NCBI GenBank assembly: GCA_033763835.1
Contig: JANRJS010000033.1
Span: 124,001-188,000, forward strand
Direction of reading: 5' to 3'
Length of the DNA: 64,000 bases
Origin: JAPKYZ01 sp033763835
GTDB lineage: Bacteria; Acidobacteriota; Terriglobia; Bryobacterales; Bryobacteraceae
In this document: piece after piece, positions 27,698 to 36,747 of the stretch
How positions within the stretch are numbered: the stretch's first letter is position 1
Layout of the letters: each line of letters opens with the position of its first letter
Position numbers and translations under genes: made by a program
Notes under the pieces: model-generated
What the model was told of the DNA's origin: nothing
What the model saw: the letters and a program-made list of their open reading frames with translations, nothing else
Database searches by the model: none

Positions 27698-28416
27698 GCC
27701 GTCGGCTGGGCACCTTCGTCCAGATTCCCTCGCCGCAAGTGGTGGAGATTCTGGGTTACGCCGGGTTCGATTTCGTCGTGATCGACGGCGAGCACGGGGC
27801 GGTCAACCCGGAAACCGTCGAAAGCATGATCCGGGCCGCCGAGCGCGTGGGAATCGCGCCTATGGTCCGGGTGGCGCACTGCGACCCGGCGTCGATCCGC
27901 CTGCCGCTCGATTGGGGAGCGGCGGGGGTCCACGTGCCGCAAGTGGAGTCGCTTGAAATGGCGGAGTTGGCGGCCCGCTCTGCGCGATTTCATCCGTTGG
28001 GCGAGCGCGGACTCCAACCGTTCGTCCGCGCGGCGAAGTACCGCAGCTATCCTACGGCGGAGTTTCTGGAACAAGCGAATCGCGAAGTTCAGGTTGTCGT
28101 CCACATCGAAGGGCGAGGCGGATTGCGCGATCTCGACGCCATTATGGCAACACCAGGAATCGATGTCGTGTTTCTCGGCCCTTACGATTTGTCTCAGGCG
28201 CTCGGCATTCCCGGCCAAGTAACCGACCCGCGGATCGAAAGCGCCATCCTCGACGCCGTGGCGAAGCGCGGGTCGAAGATCATTGGCACCTATGCCGATA
28301 CTCCCGATCGCGCTCGCTACTGGTTCGAACGCGGCGTCGATTACGTCACGTTAGGGTTGGACGCCGGGCACCTACTCCAAGCAATCAAGGGACTAGTACT
28401 CGAGTCCCGAATCTGA
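27694..28416 (+). CDS. HpcH/HpaI-family aldolase
   Basis: This 240-residue protein is read from the GTG at 27694, which overlaps the preceding TGA. The frame is open further upstream inside DUF1080, but that part is a shadow. Family signatures are FDFVVIDGEHGAVN near residue 25, MVRVAHCDPASIRLPLDWGAAGVHVPQV near residue 55, VVVHIEGRGG near residue 135 and GIDVVFLGPYDLSQALGIPG near residue 155. These contain the metal-binding Glu/Asp and the catalytic His/Arg of class II HpaI aldolases. They cleave 4-hydroxy-2-oxo acids to pyruvate and an aldehyde. The pairing with DUF1080 suggests carbohydrate-acid catabolism. Confidence 0.88.
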   Translation: MSRRLGTFVQIPSPQVVEILGYAGFDFVVIDGEHGAVNPETVESMIRAAERVGIAPMVRVAHCDPASIRLPLDWGAAGVHVPQVESLEMAELAARSARFHPLGERGLQPFVRAAKYRSYPTAEFLEQANREVQVVVHIEGRGGLRDLDAIMATPGIDVVFLGPYDLSQALGIPGQVTDPRIESAILDAVAKRGSKIIGTYADTPDRARYWFERGVDYVTLGLDAGHLLQAIKGLVLESRI

Positions 28417-28425
28417 TACGAAACC

Positions 28426-28448
28426 TGCGGGATTTACACTATCCCGCA
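28426..28448 (+). terminator. Stem-loop after aldolase gene
   Basis: A perfect 8-bp inverted repeat (TGCGGGAT at 28426-28433 with ATCCCGCA at 28441-28448) with a seven-base loop begins nine bases after the aldolase stop. There is no clear U-tract, so it may be a processing or weak termination signal. Confidence 0.45.
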
Positions 28449-28479
28449 TGGTATGCTGGCGGAAGCTTCTGGAGGACCC

Positions 28480-29253
28480 ATGTTGAGAAAAGCTTGTTTT
28501 ATCATCGGTTTACTGGTTTTGTGCTCGCTGGCGGCGCACGCCACCGTATTGAGCGGAACCTTCCCGACTTGCCCCTCGGCGCCGTTATCGGTATACCTGT
28601 CGTCCGGCTACGAATGCGTTTTCGACCAAGTGATCGGCCCCGACAGCCTGCTTTACGACGTGACGGTCCGCTCGGTCAGCTATACGTTTTTCGATCTGAA
28701 TCCTTTGGATCCCACCGCCGCCGTGTCGCCCGCCGACATCATGGTGACGCCTCCGACCAAGATCGGCGAGGCGCTGGGCTTCAGCTCCAAGAAGTTCGAC
28801 ATCAAGGGCAACCAGCACGTGGTGTTCGACTTCCGCTACGTCGTCGATCCGCCTCCGCCGGTATTCCCCGGTTTCGAAACGGAGCTTGAGACCTTTACGC
28901 CGACGGGCGGCGGTACGGCGATTCTCGAAACCGAACTCTGCGTGGACGGATTCTTCAAGGGCGGCGCGTGCTCGGCGGGCGGAAGCACAACGTTCCCCAT
29001 CGTTACGCTGAAAGCTTTCTACATCTCCGATCCCAAAGGCGGCGACGTGTTCCAGTTGAAGGATTCGGTAATCTTCCCGACTCCGGCGCGCTTCATCAGC
29101 GTCCACAACATTCTGGAACTGAAGGCCAACGGCGGCACCTCGCAGATTACCGGCGTGAATAATGTCGCCGGAATCACGGTTCCCGAACCCATGGCCGCCT
29201 TACTGGTTGGCGCGGGGCTGATCGGTTTGGCGTTACTTCGCTGGCGTCCGTAG
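28480..29253 (+). CDS. PEP-CTERM sorting-domain surface protein
   Basis: This 257-residue protein has a signal peptide (CFIIGLLVLCSLAAHA) and a C-terminal sorting tail with VPEP, a hydrophobic helix (MAALLVGAGLIGLALL) and a short basic end (RWRP), the PEP-CTERM layout recognised by exosortases. The middle has no recognisable domain. A strong GGAGGA at 28471-28476 sits three bases before the ATG at 28480 and fixes this start over one nine codons upstream. No exosortase is in the window. The last 21 bases overlap the convergent kinase gene. Confidence 0.85.
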   Translation: MLRKACFIIGLLVLCSLAAHATVLSGTFPTCPSAPLSVYLSSGYECVFDQVIGPDSLLYDVTVRSVSYTFFDLNPLDPTAAVSPADIMVTPPTKIGEALGFSSKKFDIKGNQHVVFDFRYVVDPPPPVFPGFETELETFTPTGGGTAILETELCVDGFFKGGACSAGGSTTFPIVTLKAFYISDPKGGDVFQLKDSVIFPTPARFISVHNILELKANGGTSQITGVNNVAGITVPEPMAALLVGAGLIGLALLRWRP

Positions 29254-31827
29254 CCGAGCCGCCTGAAACCGCTTCAAGTTCGTCTCGAACTCGCGGCGCA
29301 GGGCGGAATCCCGGAAATCGCTGGGCAGCAACGAGATAGCCTTCGATTCCAATCGAATCGCTTCCTCGATGTTGCCGACGTCGAATTGCGCGCGCGCTAC
29401 AGTGTCGAGAATCGACGGCTCCCCGGTGCCCGTACGTTCAAGCAGCTTCAGCGCGTAGCCGAGAGCTTCCTGCGGACGCTTCAAGTCGGCGAACGGCGTT
29501 GTGAGCAGCGTCCAGAGATAGTTTTGCAATTCCGGTGTGCCGCAATCGGGGCGCTCGACGATCGGCCGCAGATAATCGAGATTTTGCGCCATGATCGCGC
29601 GCGCCTCGGCGCGCTTGGCGGGTGTCGCCGCCAACAGATCGCCGAGGCGCTGTAAAGCGGAAATCTTATCCCGGCGGTACTGGATGTTGTCGGGATCGAG
29701 GTTCGCCAGCCCCTCGGCCACCGCTAGCGCCGAGCGGTACTGCGGCTCCGCTTCGCCCAAGCGTTGCCCGGCGTTCAGAATGTCGCCGGTAAACAGATAC
29801 GCGGTAAACAGCGCCCGGCGCCGGACGGTATTCCCTCGATCCTTCGTCAGCAACGACTCGTACAGCTTGACGGCTTCGTTCAGGTTGCGGAGCGCCTCGG
29901 CGGTTTCGCCGATTCGAGACAAGGTTTGGCCCGTAAACAGCGCCGCTTGGGCGTGGATGGCGCGGGACTCCTCGTCGTTAAGCGCCCGTACCAAGTCGGC
30001 CGCTTCGCCGTAACGAGCCAGCGCCTGCCGGTAGTCGCCCGATTCGAGGTCGGCGAATCCGAGCTTATTCAGCACCTCCGCGCGCTCGCGGCCCTCGAAA
30101 GCGGGCAAAGCTTCCCGGTAAATCTTAAGCGCTTCGCGATAGTTTCCGCCCGCGACGCTTAGATCGGCCAACTTCACCTTTGCCATCGCAATATCCCAAG
30201 CGAAATCGGCTGTCTTGCCGCGCTTGGCGTAATCCTCGGCCAAGCGGAGCGCCTCCGAGTAGCTGCGCCGCGCGCCTTCGCGATCGCCTAAGTTCGGCGA
30301 AAACGGATTGCCCTGCACGTCGCCCATCTTGCGGTACCCGGTGAGCACTTCCCGCGCGAGCTCGCGGTCGCCCGCCGCTTCCGTCGAAAGGCGCTTCAGA
30401 TAGTCGAGCCCTTTGGCCACCAGCTCGCGCCGCGCCGCCGTCTGCCCGGCTTGGATCTTCGAATCGAAATCCGTAACGAAGAAGCGCGCTAACTCGCGCG
30501 TGTCCTGAAAGCGCTGCTGCGCGACGATCTTTTCGCGGTTCGCCACCCGGGCGAAGTACACCGAAACCACCGTGGAAGCGATCAGGGCGAGTATGGCAAG
30601 GCTCGCCGCCGCGACGCCGGCTGTGTGGCGGCGCACGAACTTGCCGACGCGATAGCCCACGGTATCGCTCTGCGCGACCACCGGCCGCCCGTCGAGAAAC
30701 GCCCGAATGTCCTGCGCAAAGTGCGCGACGGACGAATAGCGGCGCTGCGGCTCTTTGCGCAGCGCCATCAGCAGGATCATGTCGAGGTCGCCGCGCAGCC
30801 GCTTGCGCAGCTTGTCGCGAGCCTCGCCCATGCCCTTGAAATCCACTTCGCTGGGCGGCGAGGGGACGGTCTCGCAAATCGTCTTCTCGATCGCCGCCGG
30901 CGAACGCACCTTGAACTCGTACGGCAGCCGCCCGGTGAGCAGCTCGTACAACAGCACGCCCAGCGAGTAAATATCGCTCGCGGTCGTGATCGGCTCGCCC
31001 CGCGCTTGCTCCGGACTCGCGTAGTGCGGCGACATCGGCCGCGCGTCCGTCGCCGTTAGCTTTAACTCTTCGGCTTCCGGTTCGTCTTCCGGACGAATCA
31101 GTTTCGCGATTCCGAAGTCGAGCAGCTTCGGAACGCCGTCGGCGGTAACCAGAATGTTCGACGGCTTGATGTCGCGGTGGATGATTAGATTCTGGTGCGC
31201 GTACTGCACCGCGTCGCAGATCGTCAAGAAGAGCTTGAGCCGTTCGGAGATCGATAAACTTTTCGTTTCGCAGTACCGGTCGAGAGGCAGCCCCTCGACA
31301 TACTCCATCACCAGGTACGGCGCGCCCTCTTCGGACGTGCCGGCATCGAGCAGTCGCGCGATGTTCGGATGGTCCAGCGCGGCCAGCAACTGCCGCTCCA
31401 TGCGGAATCGCCGCAGGATTTGCGAACTGGCAAGCGACGGCTTCACCAGCTTCAGCGCCACTTGCTTCTGGAAATCCTCGGCCACCAGGCATGCCGCGTA
31501 CACCATGCCCATGCCGCCCTGCCCGATGCGGCGCAATAGCTTATAACTGCCGATCTGCTTACGGCTGGCGAGAAAATCCTCGTCGAAACGCTTGGTGCGC
31601 GGCGAGGCGGGACCCATCTCGCGCGTCTCGTCGTCGTCGGTAAGCGCCTGCGTGGCTTGGGTCAGCAGGCGTGTCGCCTCTTCGTCCTCGATGAGGAGCT
31701 TCGTTTCTTCGAGCAGTTCCTCGTCGCCTTGCGTCTCGCGCAGGAGGAAGTCGTCGCGGATTTCGGCGGTCAGCGCCAGAGCCGTTTCGGCAAGGCTCTG
31801 CGCTTTACGAAGGCGATCCGGTGACAC
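29233..31827 (-). CDS. Membrane Ser/Thr protein kinase with TPRs
   Basis: This 864-residue protein has an N-terminal helical region, then a PknB-type kinase domain (about residues 93-365). The glycine loop is GQGGMG (102-107), with Lys126 in VALKLVK, catalytic HRDIKPSN (217-224), DFG (237-239) and YASPEQARG. A single membrane helix follows near residues 400-425 (AGVAAASLAILALIASTVV). About 430 residues of TPR-like helical repeats then face the periplasm (DRELAREVLTGYRKMGDVQG onwards). Such kinases sense and phosphorylate partner proteins, and the target is unknown. It overlaps the PEP-CTERM gene tail to tail by 21 bases. Confidence 0.94.
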   Translation of the reverse strand: MSPDRLRKAQSLAETALALTAEIRDDFLLRETQGDEELLEETKLLIEDEEATRLLTQATQALTDDDETREMGPASPRTKRFDEDFLASRKQIGSYKLLRRIGQGGMGMVYAACLVAEDFQKQVALKLVKPSLASSQILRRFRMERQLLAALDHPNIARLLDAGTSEEGAPYLVMEYVEGLPLDRYCETKSLSISERLKLFLTICDAVQYAHQNLIIHRDIKPSNILVTADGVPKLLDFGIAKLIRPEDEPEAEELKLTATDARPMSPHYASPEQARGEPITTASDIYSLGVLLYELLTGRLPYEFKVRSPAAIEKTICETVPSPPSEVDFKGMGEARDKLRKRLRGDLDMILLMALRKEPQRRYSSVAHFAQDIRAFLDGRPVVAQSDTVGYRVGKFVRRHTAGVAAASLAILALIASTVVSVYFARVANREKIVAQQRFQDTRELARFFVTDFDSKIQAGQTAARRELVAKGLDYLKRLSTEAAGDRELAREVLTGYRKMGDVQGNPFSPNLGDREGARRSYSEALRLAEDYAKRGKTADFAWDIAMAKVKLADLSVAGGNYREALKIYREALPAFEGRERAEVLNKLGFADLESGDYRQALARYGEAADLVRALNDEESRAIHAQAALFTGQTLSRIGETAEALRNLNEAVKLYESLLTKDRGNTVRRRALFTAYLFTGDILNAGQRLGEAEPQYRSALAVAEGLANLDPDNIQYRRDKISALQRLGDLLAATPAKRAEARAIMAQNLDYLRPIVERPDCGTPELQNYLWTLLTTPFADLKRPQEALGYALKLLERTGTGEPSILDTVARAQFDVGNIEEAIRLESKAISLLPSDFRDSALRREFETNLKRFQAARLRTPAK

Positions 31828-31860
31828 GGTGCATTTTCAAGCGTAACAACTTCATACGAA

Positions 31861-32589
31861 TCAGGCGGTTTGCCGCCGCGTTTCCGCCACCAGATTCGAG
31901 GCTCGCAATAACGATTCAAAGGTGCCCGCGTCGGTCCACCAGCCGTCGAGATAATCGAAGGTCAGCGATCCTTCGGCGATGAACATGTTGTTCACATCGG
32001 TGATTTCCAGTTCCCCGCGAGCCGACGGCGACAGACCGTGGATCTTCTCGAACACGCTTTCGTCGTAGAGATAAATCCCGGTAACGGCGAAATCCGATTT
32101 GGGTTGTTTCGGCTTCTCCTCGATCCCCACGATCTTGTCGCCCGCGATCTCGGCCACGCCGAAGCGCTCTGCGTCCGCGACCTTTTTCAGCAGAATCTTC
32201 GCGCCCTTCGGCTGCGCTCGGAAGTTCTCCACCGCGCCGCGAATCGAGCCTTCGATCAGGTTGTCGCCCAGAATCACGCAGATGCGTTCGCCGTCGGCGA
32301 AATGCTCGGCCAATCCGAGCGCTTCGGCGATGCCGCCTTCGCCCGATTGGTAGGTATAGTTCAAGTGCTTTAGTCCGAAATGGTGGCCGTTGCCCAGCAG
32401 TTCTAAAAAATCGCCCGCGTGCCGTCCGCCGGTTACGATTAGGATGTCGTCGATGCCCGCGGCGACCAGCGTTTGGATGGGGTAGAAGATCATGGGCTGG
32501 TCGTAAACCGCCAGCAAATGTTTATTCGTGATCTTGGTGAGAGGCTGCAGCCGCGTGCCCAGTCCTCCCGCTAAAACGATGCCTTTCAT
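31861..32589 (-). CDS. Sugar-1-phosphate nucleotidyltransferase (RmlA-like)
   Basis: This 242-residue protein begins MKGIVLAGGLGTRLQPLTK, the nucleotide-binding loop of the glucose-1-phosphate thymidylyltransferase group. It continues with AVYDQPMIFYPIQTLVAAGIDDILIVTGG, GEGGIAEALGLAEHF and ICVILGDNLIEG. It is shorter than standard RmlA (about 290 residues), lacking the C-terminal helical part, like other short acidobacterial and archaeal members. It activates a sugar phosphate with dTTP or UTP for polysaccharide synthesis. No rmlBCD genes are adjacent, so the sugar is unknown. Confidence 0.85.
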   Translation of the reverse strand: MKGIVLAGGLGTRLQPLTKITNKHLLAVYDQPMIFYPIQTLVAAGIDDILIVTGGRHAGDFLELLGNGHHFGLKHLNYTYQSGEGGIAEALGLAEHFADGERICVILGDNLIEGSIRGAVENFRAQPKGAKILLKKVADAERFGVAEIAGDKIVGIEEKPKQPKSDFAVTGIYLYDESVFEKIHGLSPSARGELEITDVNNMFIAEGSLTFDYLDGWWTDAGTFESLLRASNLVAETRRQTA

Positions 32590-32641
32590 GCACTCGCTAT
32601 CGTAGCGCGCGCCATCGCCTTACACCCCTCCAAACCTATCT

Positions 32642-33109
32642 CTAAGAAAGACTTTCGAGGTAATTCAGTACTGGTTCCGCCTTAGTACCACCCTTACGCG
32701 CGTGCGCGACGAGCGTAATACCGTGCGGACCCGCCGTCTTGGCAGCTTCGGGAAACGCGGCGATCGCCGCCTTCACGAAGTCGAGCCGCCCCAACATGCA
32801 CGCGGCGGGTAACTCGAGCGGCGCGCCATGGGCGATCAAGTACTCGGCGATTTCGCGCTGCCCCATGTGTCCCGCCCCGCCCAGCGCGGTTTCGAAATCG
32901 CCGCCACCCCAATCGTAGGCGACTTTGGCGAGCGCGGGACGCTCCGCCAGCATTTCCTTCACACGGTCCAGGTTGCCGTGCCCCGCGCCGACAAACTCCT
33001 TGACGACTTCGAGCGGCACCGGCGGACCCTTGTCGATCTTCTTCGACGGAGGAACGGTTTGCGCCGCCACGGGCACGGCGAGGAGCGAGGCGAATTTCCG
33101 GCGGTTCAT
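32642..33109 (-). CDS. Small ankyrin-like exported protein
   Basis: This 155-residue protein has an N-terminal twin-arginine-like start (MNRRKFASLLAVPVAAQ) that resembles a Tat signal. About three ankyrin-like helix pairs follow: AGHGNLDRVKEMLAERPALAKVA, GAGHMGQREIAEYLIAHGAPL and MLGRLDFVKAAIAAFPEAAK. Its start overlaps the ligD stop by four bases, so it is the last gene of the proS-aminotransferase-ligD operon. A direct role in end joining is not implied by its likely export. Confidence 0.75.
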   Translation of the reverse strand: MNRRKFASLLAVPVAAQTVPPSKKIDKGPPVPLEVVKEFVGAGHGNLDRVKEMLAERPALAKVAYDWGGGDFETALGGAGHMGQREIAEYLIAHGAPLELPAACMLGRLDFVKAAIAAFPEAAKTAGPHGITLVAHARKGGTKAEPVLNYLESLS

Positions 33110-35598
33110 GACGGTTTATACGAGCGTACCGCCGCAACGTTTTCCGCGAGTTTGCGCAGCGGTTCGTCCAGTTGTTGCCGGACGCGCAATACCGGGGCGA
33201 ACAAGTCGCCGAGCCGGTCGAACCGTTCGACGGCATTCCGCAAGTGGAACTGCGACGGCCGCAACCCGGGCTTCACTTCGCCCCAGTCGAGCGGCGTGGC
33301 TACCGGAGCGCCGGGATGCGCGCGCGGAACGTACGGCGCGGAGATCGTCTTACCCCGCCCGTTCTGCAGATAGTCGAAATAGACACGGCCCGCCTGGCGC
33401 TTCGATACGGTTCGCGGAGTGGTGAACAGATCCGGACGCTCCGCCGCGGCGAGTCGCGCCAACACCTCGGCGAACGCCTTGGTTTGATCGAACCCGTAGA
33501 CCGGTTCGAGCGGCACGTAAATATGCAGCCCATGTCCGCCCGTCGTCTTCGGGTATCCCGAGAGGCCCAGCGCTTCGAGCTTCTTGCGCAGGTAGTGCGC
33601 CGCCTCCACCACCATGTCGTAGTCGCAATCCTGCGGGTCGAGATCGACGAGCAGAAAGTCGGGGTTGTCGAGAGAGTCGATCCTCGACATCCACGGGTTT
33701 TGATCGATGCAGCCCAACTGCGCGAGATAGATCAATTGCGCGCGTCCCGCGCCGACCACGCGCACCGCTTTCTCGTCGCCGTCGCGAATCGTAGCCGTGC
33801 GCAGCCACTCCGGCAGACCTTCGGCGTTCTTCTGGAAGAACGCTTCGCCTTCGATCCCGTCGGGATAGCGGCGCAGCGAAAGCGGACGGTCGGCCAAGTG
33901 CGGCAACAGCAGGTCCGCCACGGCGTCGTAAAAGTTAAGCAGATCGCGCTTGACGATCTTGTCGTCGGGATAGAAGAGCTTGTTGAGATTCTTGATGCGG
34001 AACGCATGCCCCTCGATCGAGACCCCGGTTTCGTCTTTGCCCGGCGCGATCAACTCGGCGCGGGGGGCGGGCTTTTCGGCTAGCGCGTCGCGCACGCATT
34101 CCGCCGGATCGATATCGTCGCGCAAGCCCACGAACACGGGCGCGCGCAGACGGCCCTCTTCGGTCCATTCGAGAAACTTCACCGTCGCCACCAGTTCCGG
34201 CTTCGTCCAGGTAATCGGCTGCGGCAGCTTCACCGCCTCCTCGAACGGCGAGCGCCTGACGATACGCTCGGACAGCAGTTCGTGAATCCGCTTCATCAGC
34301 GCTTGATCGAACCCCGTGCCGACATTGCCCGCGTAGCGCAGCTTGCCGTCTTGCCACACGCCGAGCAGCAGCGCGCCGAAGTAATCGCGCTCGCCTTTCG
34401 TGAACCCGCACAGCAGAAACTCCTGTTCGCGGACGGCCTTCACCTTCACCCAATCGCGGCTGCGCGTCGATTCATAGAAGCTCGACGCGCGCTTGGCGAC
34501 AATGCCCTCAAGCCCCTGCTGCCGGGCGAGCGCGAGCAACTCCTTGCCGTGCGAATCGAAGTGATCGGAGAGCTTCAATACCGCGCTCGAGACCACGACC
34601 GACGCGAGCAAGCGCTTCCGGTCGGCGAGCGGCTTGCCGCGCAAGTCCCGCCCGTCGAGATAGAGCAGGTCGAACGCGAAAAACACCACCGGCCGCGACT
34701 TCATCATTTGCCGGATCGCGCCCACGTCGGACGCCATAATGCGCGGCTGGATACGCTCGAACACCGGGCGGCCTTTCTCGTCGAGCGCGCAGATTTCCCC
34801 GTCGAGAATCGCGGATCTCGCCCCGACCGTCATCGATTCGAGTTCGGGATACTGCCGCGTCACGTCGTTGGTTTTGCGCCCGGTGAGGCGCACGCGGCCG
34901 TCCTCGATATGCGCCATCGCGCGCACGCCGTCCCACTTGATTTCGTAGAACCACCCTTCGCCCGCCGGAACTTCGCCCGACAATTGCGCGAGCATCGGCG
35001 CGATCTCGCGCGGCATTTTCGCTTCGGGCGGCGGCGGCAGTTCAAGCGCGATCTCTTGCTGCGTGCGCAGGCTCGCGACGCTCCACTCGTGCCGTTCGAC
35101 GTCGTAGGGCGAGCGCGCATGCTCGTCCTTCTTCTTGATCAGCAGCCAGTCTTTCGAAGGCTTCCCGGTCGCGCGGTCTTTCATCTGGATCAGCGCGAAT
35201 TCGCCGCGCAGCTTTTCGCCATGCAGGCGGAATTTGAAATCGCCGCGCGCTAGCATCGCTTCGCCGTCGCCCAAGATTTCGTACTGCCCGGCGTCCCACA
35301 GCATCATGCTGCCCGCGCCGTAATTGCCCTTCGGGATGTTGCCCTCGAAGGTGGCGTACATGACGGGGTGATCCTCGACGTGAACGGCGAGTTGCTTCAC
35401 CGCCGGGTCGAGCGACGGCCCGCGCGGCACCGCCCACGATTTCAGCGTCCCGCCGACTTCGAGCCGCAGGTCGTAATGCAGGTGCGACGCATCGTGCCGC
35501 TGCACGCAATACAACCCGCGCGGATTCGCTTCGACATCCGGGCCGGGTTCCGGCGTCCGGTCGAACTTGCGTTTGCGGGCGTACTCTTCGAGCGGCAT
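33106..35598 (-). CDS. ligD: ATP-dependent DNA ligase D
   Basis: This 830-residue multidomain protein of non-homologous end joining has the order phosphoesterase, ligase, polymerase. Residues 1-190 contain the 3'-phosphoesterase (YCVQRHDASHLHYDLRLE). The ligase has its AMP-binding lysine in YEIKWDGVRAMAH near residue 220 and DGEICALDEKGRPVF downstream. The primase-like polymerase occupies about 520-815 with FLLVDLDPQDCDYD and GGHGLHIYVPL. This order matches Pseudomonas LigD rather than the mycobacterial one. It works with Ku (15359-16198). The gene is six bases after the aminotransferase and overlaps the small ankyrin gene. Confidence 0.95.
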   Translation of the reverse strand: MPLEEYARKRKFDRTPEPGPDVEANPRGLYCVQRHDASHLHYDLRLEVGGTLKSWAVPRGPSLDPAVKQLAVHVEDHPVMYATFEGNIPKGNYGAGSMMLWDAGQYEILGDGEAMLARGDFKFRLHGEKLRGEFALIQMKDRATGKPSKDWLLIKKKDEHARSPYDVERHEWSVASLRTQQEIALELPPPPEAKMPREIAPMLAQLSGEVPAGEGWFYEIKWDGVRAMAHIEDGRVRLTGRKTNDVTRQYPELESMTVGARSAILDGEICALDEKGRPVFERIQPRIMASDVGAIRQMMKSRPVVFFAFDLLYLDGRDLRGKPLADRKRLLASVVVSSAVLKLSDHFDSHGKELLALARQQGLEGIVAKRASSFYESTRSRDWVKVKAVREQEFLLCGFTKGERDYFGALLLGVWQDGKLRYAGNVGTGFDQALMKRIHELLSERIVRRSPFEEAVKLPQPITWTKPELVATVKFLEWTEEGRLRAPVFVGLRDDIDPAECVRDALAEKPAPRAELIAPGKDETGVSIEGHAFRIKNLNKLFYPDDKIVKRDLLNFYDAVADLLLPHLADRPLSLRRYPDGIEGEAFFQKNAEGLPEWLRTATIRDGDEKAVRVVGAGRAQLIYLAQLGCIDQNPWMSRIDSLDNPDFLLVDLDPQDCDYDMVVEAAHYLRKKLEALGLSGYPKTTGGHGLHIYVPLEPVYGFDQTKAFAEVLARLAAAERPDLFTTPRTVSKRQAGRVYFDYLQNGRGKTISAPYVPRAHPGAPVATPLDWGEVKPGLRPSQFHLRNAVERFDRLGDLFAPVLRVRQQLDEPLRKLAENVAAVRSYKPS

Positions 35599-35604
35599 GC
35601 TCGC

Positions 35605-36747
35605 TTAGATAGTCTGTCGCAACAACTTCCGCAACTCCTCCCCCAGCCGCGCGATGTCGGATTCGTCGTTGTAGAAATGCGGGGATACGCGCAATCGCCC
35701 ATGCCGCGCGCTGACCAGCACCCCGCGCGATTTCAGCGCGACGCTCAGCGCCGAAGCGTCGTGGCCATCGAACTTCGCCGCGAGGATCGGCGAATCGTAG
35801 TGCGGACCGGGGAGGAATTCGCCGCCCAGTTCCTCGAGCGTCTCGCGCGTGCGCACCGCCAGCGCCATTACTCGCCGCTCGATCGCCGCCATTCCGAGTT
35901 CGTGGAACAGATCAAGTGACGCGCCCATCGCAAAGATCAGCGAATGCGCTAGCATCCCGGCTTCGTACTTCTCGGCGGCGCCGGAAAACTCCGGTGCGCC
36001 ATGCCGTAGATGGTCCACTTCCCGCCAGTTGCGATCGCTGCGCCAACCCACCACCGCCGGTTCGAGCCACTCCCGCGCGCCTGGCGCGACATACATAAAC
36101 CCGATCCCGTTCGGCGCGAGCATCCACTTGTATCCATGCACGGCGAACACGTCCGGCTGGATCGCCGCCATGTCGAATTCGAGCGCGCCACAACCCTGCG
36201 TGCCGTCGAGATAGAACAACGCTCCTCGCTCGCGGCAAATCCGCCCCATCTCATCGACCGGAGCGCGAAAGCCCGTCACGTAGCTCATCGCGCTGATGGC
36301 GACCAGGCGAGTGCGTTCGTCCACGGCTTCGGCGAATCGCTCCCACGGCGTTTCGACGAACTCGACCCCGTGCTTCTCGAGCAGCGCGGGCCGATAAATC
36401 TGATTCGGAAACTCGTGATCGAGCGTAACGATCCGGTCGCCCGGCCGCCAATCGATGCCGTTGATCAATTGCGCCAACGCGTGCGAAGCGGTGGGGATGA
36501 ACGCGATGTCCGCCGCCTCCGCGCCGATGAGTTTCGCCGCCGATTCGCGCACTTGGTCCGCTTGGTCGAACCACTGGACGAAATCCGCGCACGCCAGTTC
36601 GTCGCGGTGCGCGAAGTGACCGGCTACCGCTTCCGTCGCGCGGCGCGACAGTTGGCCGAACGTCGCGGTATTGAGAAACGTCCAGTTGGCTAGCGATGGG
36701 AACTCGGCCCGGACCTTCCGCCAGTCAGGCGGTTCGGGATTGGACAT
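35605..36747 (-). CDS. Class V aminotransferase (PLP-dependent)
   Basis: This 380-residue fold-type I PLP enzyme resembles the NifS/isopenicillin-N-epimerase-like group. Signatures are FIPTASHALAQLINGI near residue 85, FYLDGTQGCGALEFDMAAI with the PLP-contact Asp near residue 180, and AVHGYKWMLAPNGIGFMY with the Schiff-base lysine near residue 205. The sulfur-relay cysteine of cysteine desulfurases is not evident, so a desulfurase role is unlikely. The substrate is unknown. The first 23 bases overlap the end of proS, and ligD follows six bases later. Confidence 0.85.
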   Translation of the reverse strand: MSNPEPPDWRKVRAEFPSLANWTFLNTATFGQLSRRATEAVAGHFAHRDELACADFVQWFDQADQVRESAAKLIGAEAADIAFIPTASHALAQLINGIDWRPGDRIVTLDHEFPNQIYRPALLEKHGVEFVETPWERFAEAVDERTRLVAISAMSYVTGFRAPVDEMGRICRERGALFYLDGTQGCGALEFDMAAIQPDVFAVHGYKWMLAPNGIGFMYVAPGAREWLEPAVVGWRSDRNWREVDHLRHGAPEFSGAAEKYEAGMLAHSLIFAMGASLDLFHELGMAAIERRVMALAVRTRETLEELGGEFLPGPHYDSPILAAKFDGHDASALSVALKSRGVLVSARHGRLRVSPHFYNDESDIARLGEELRKLLRQTI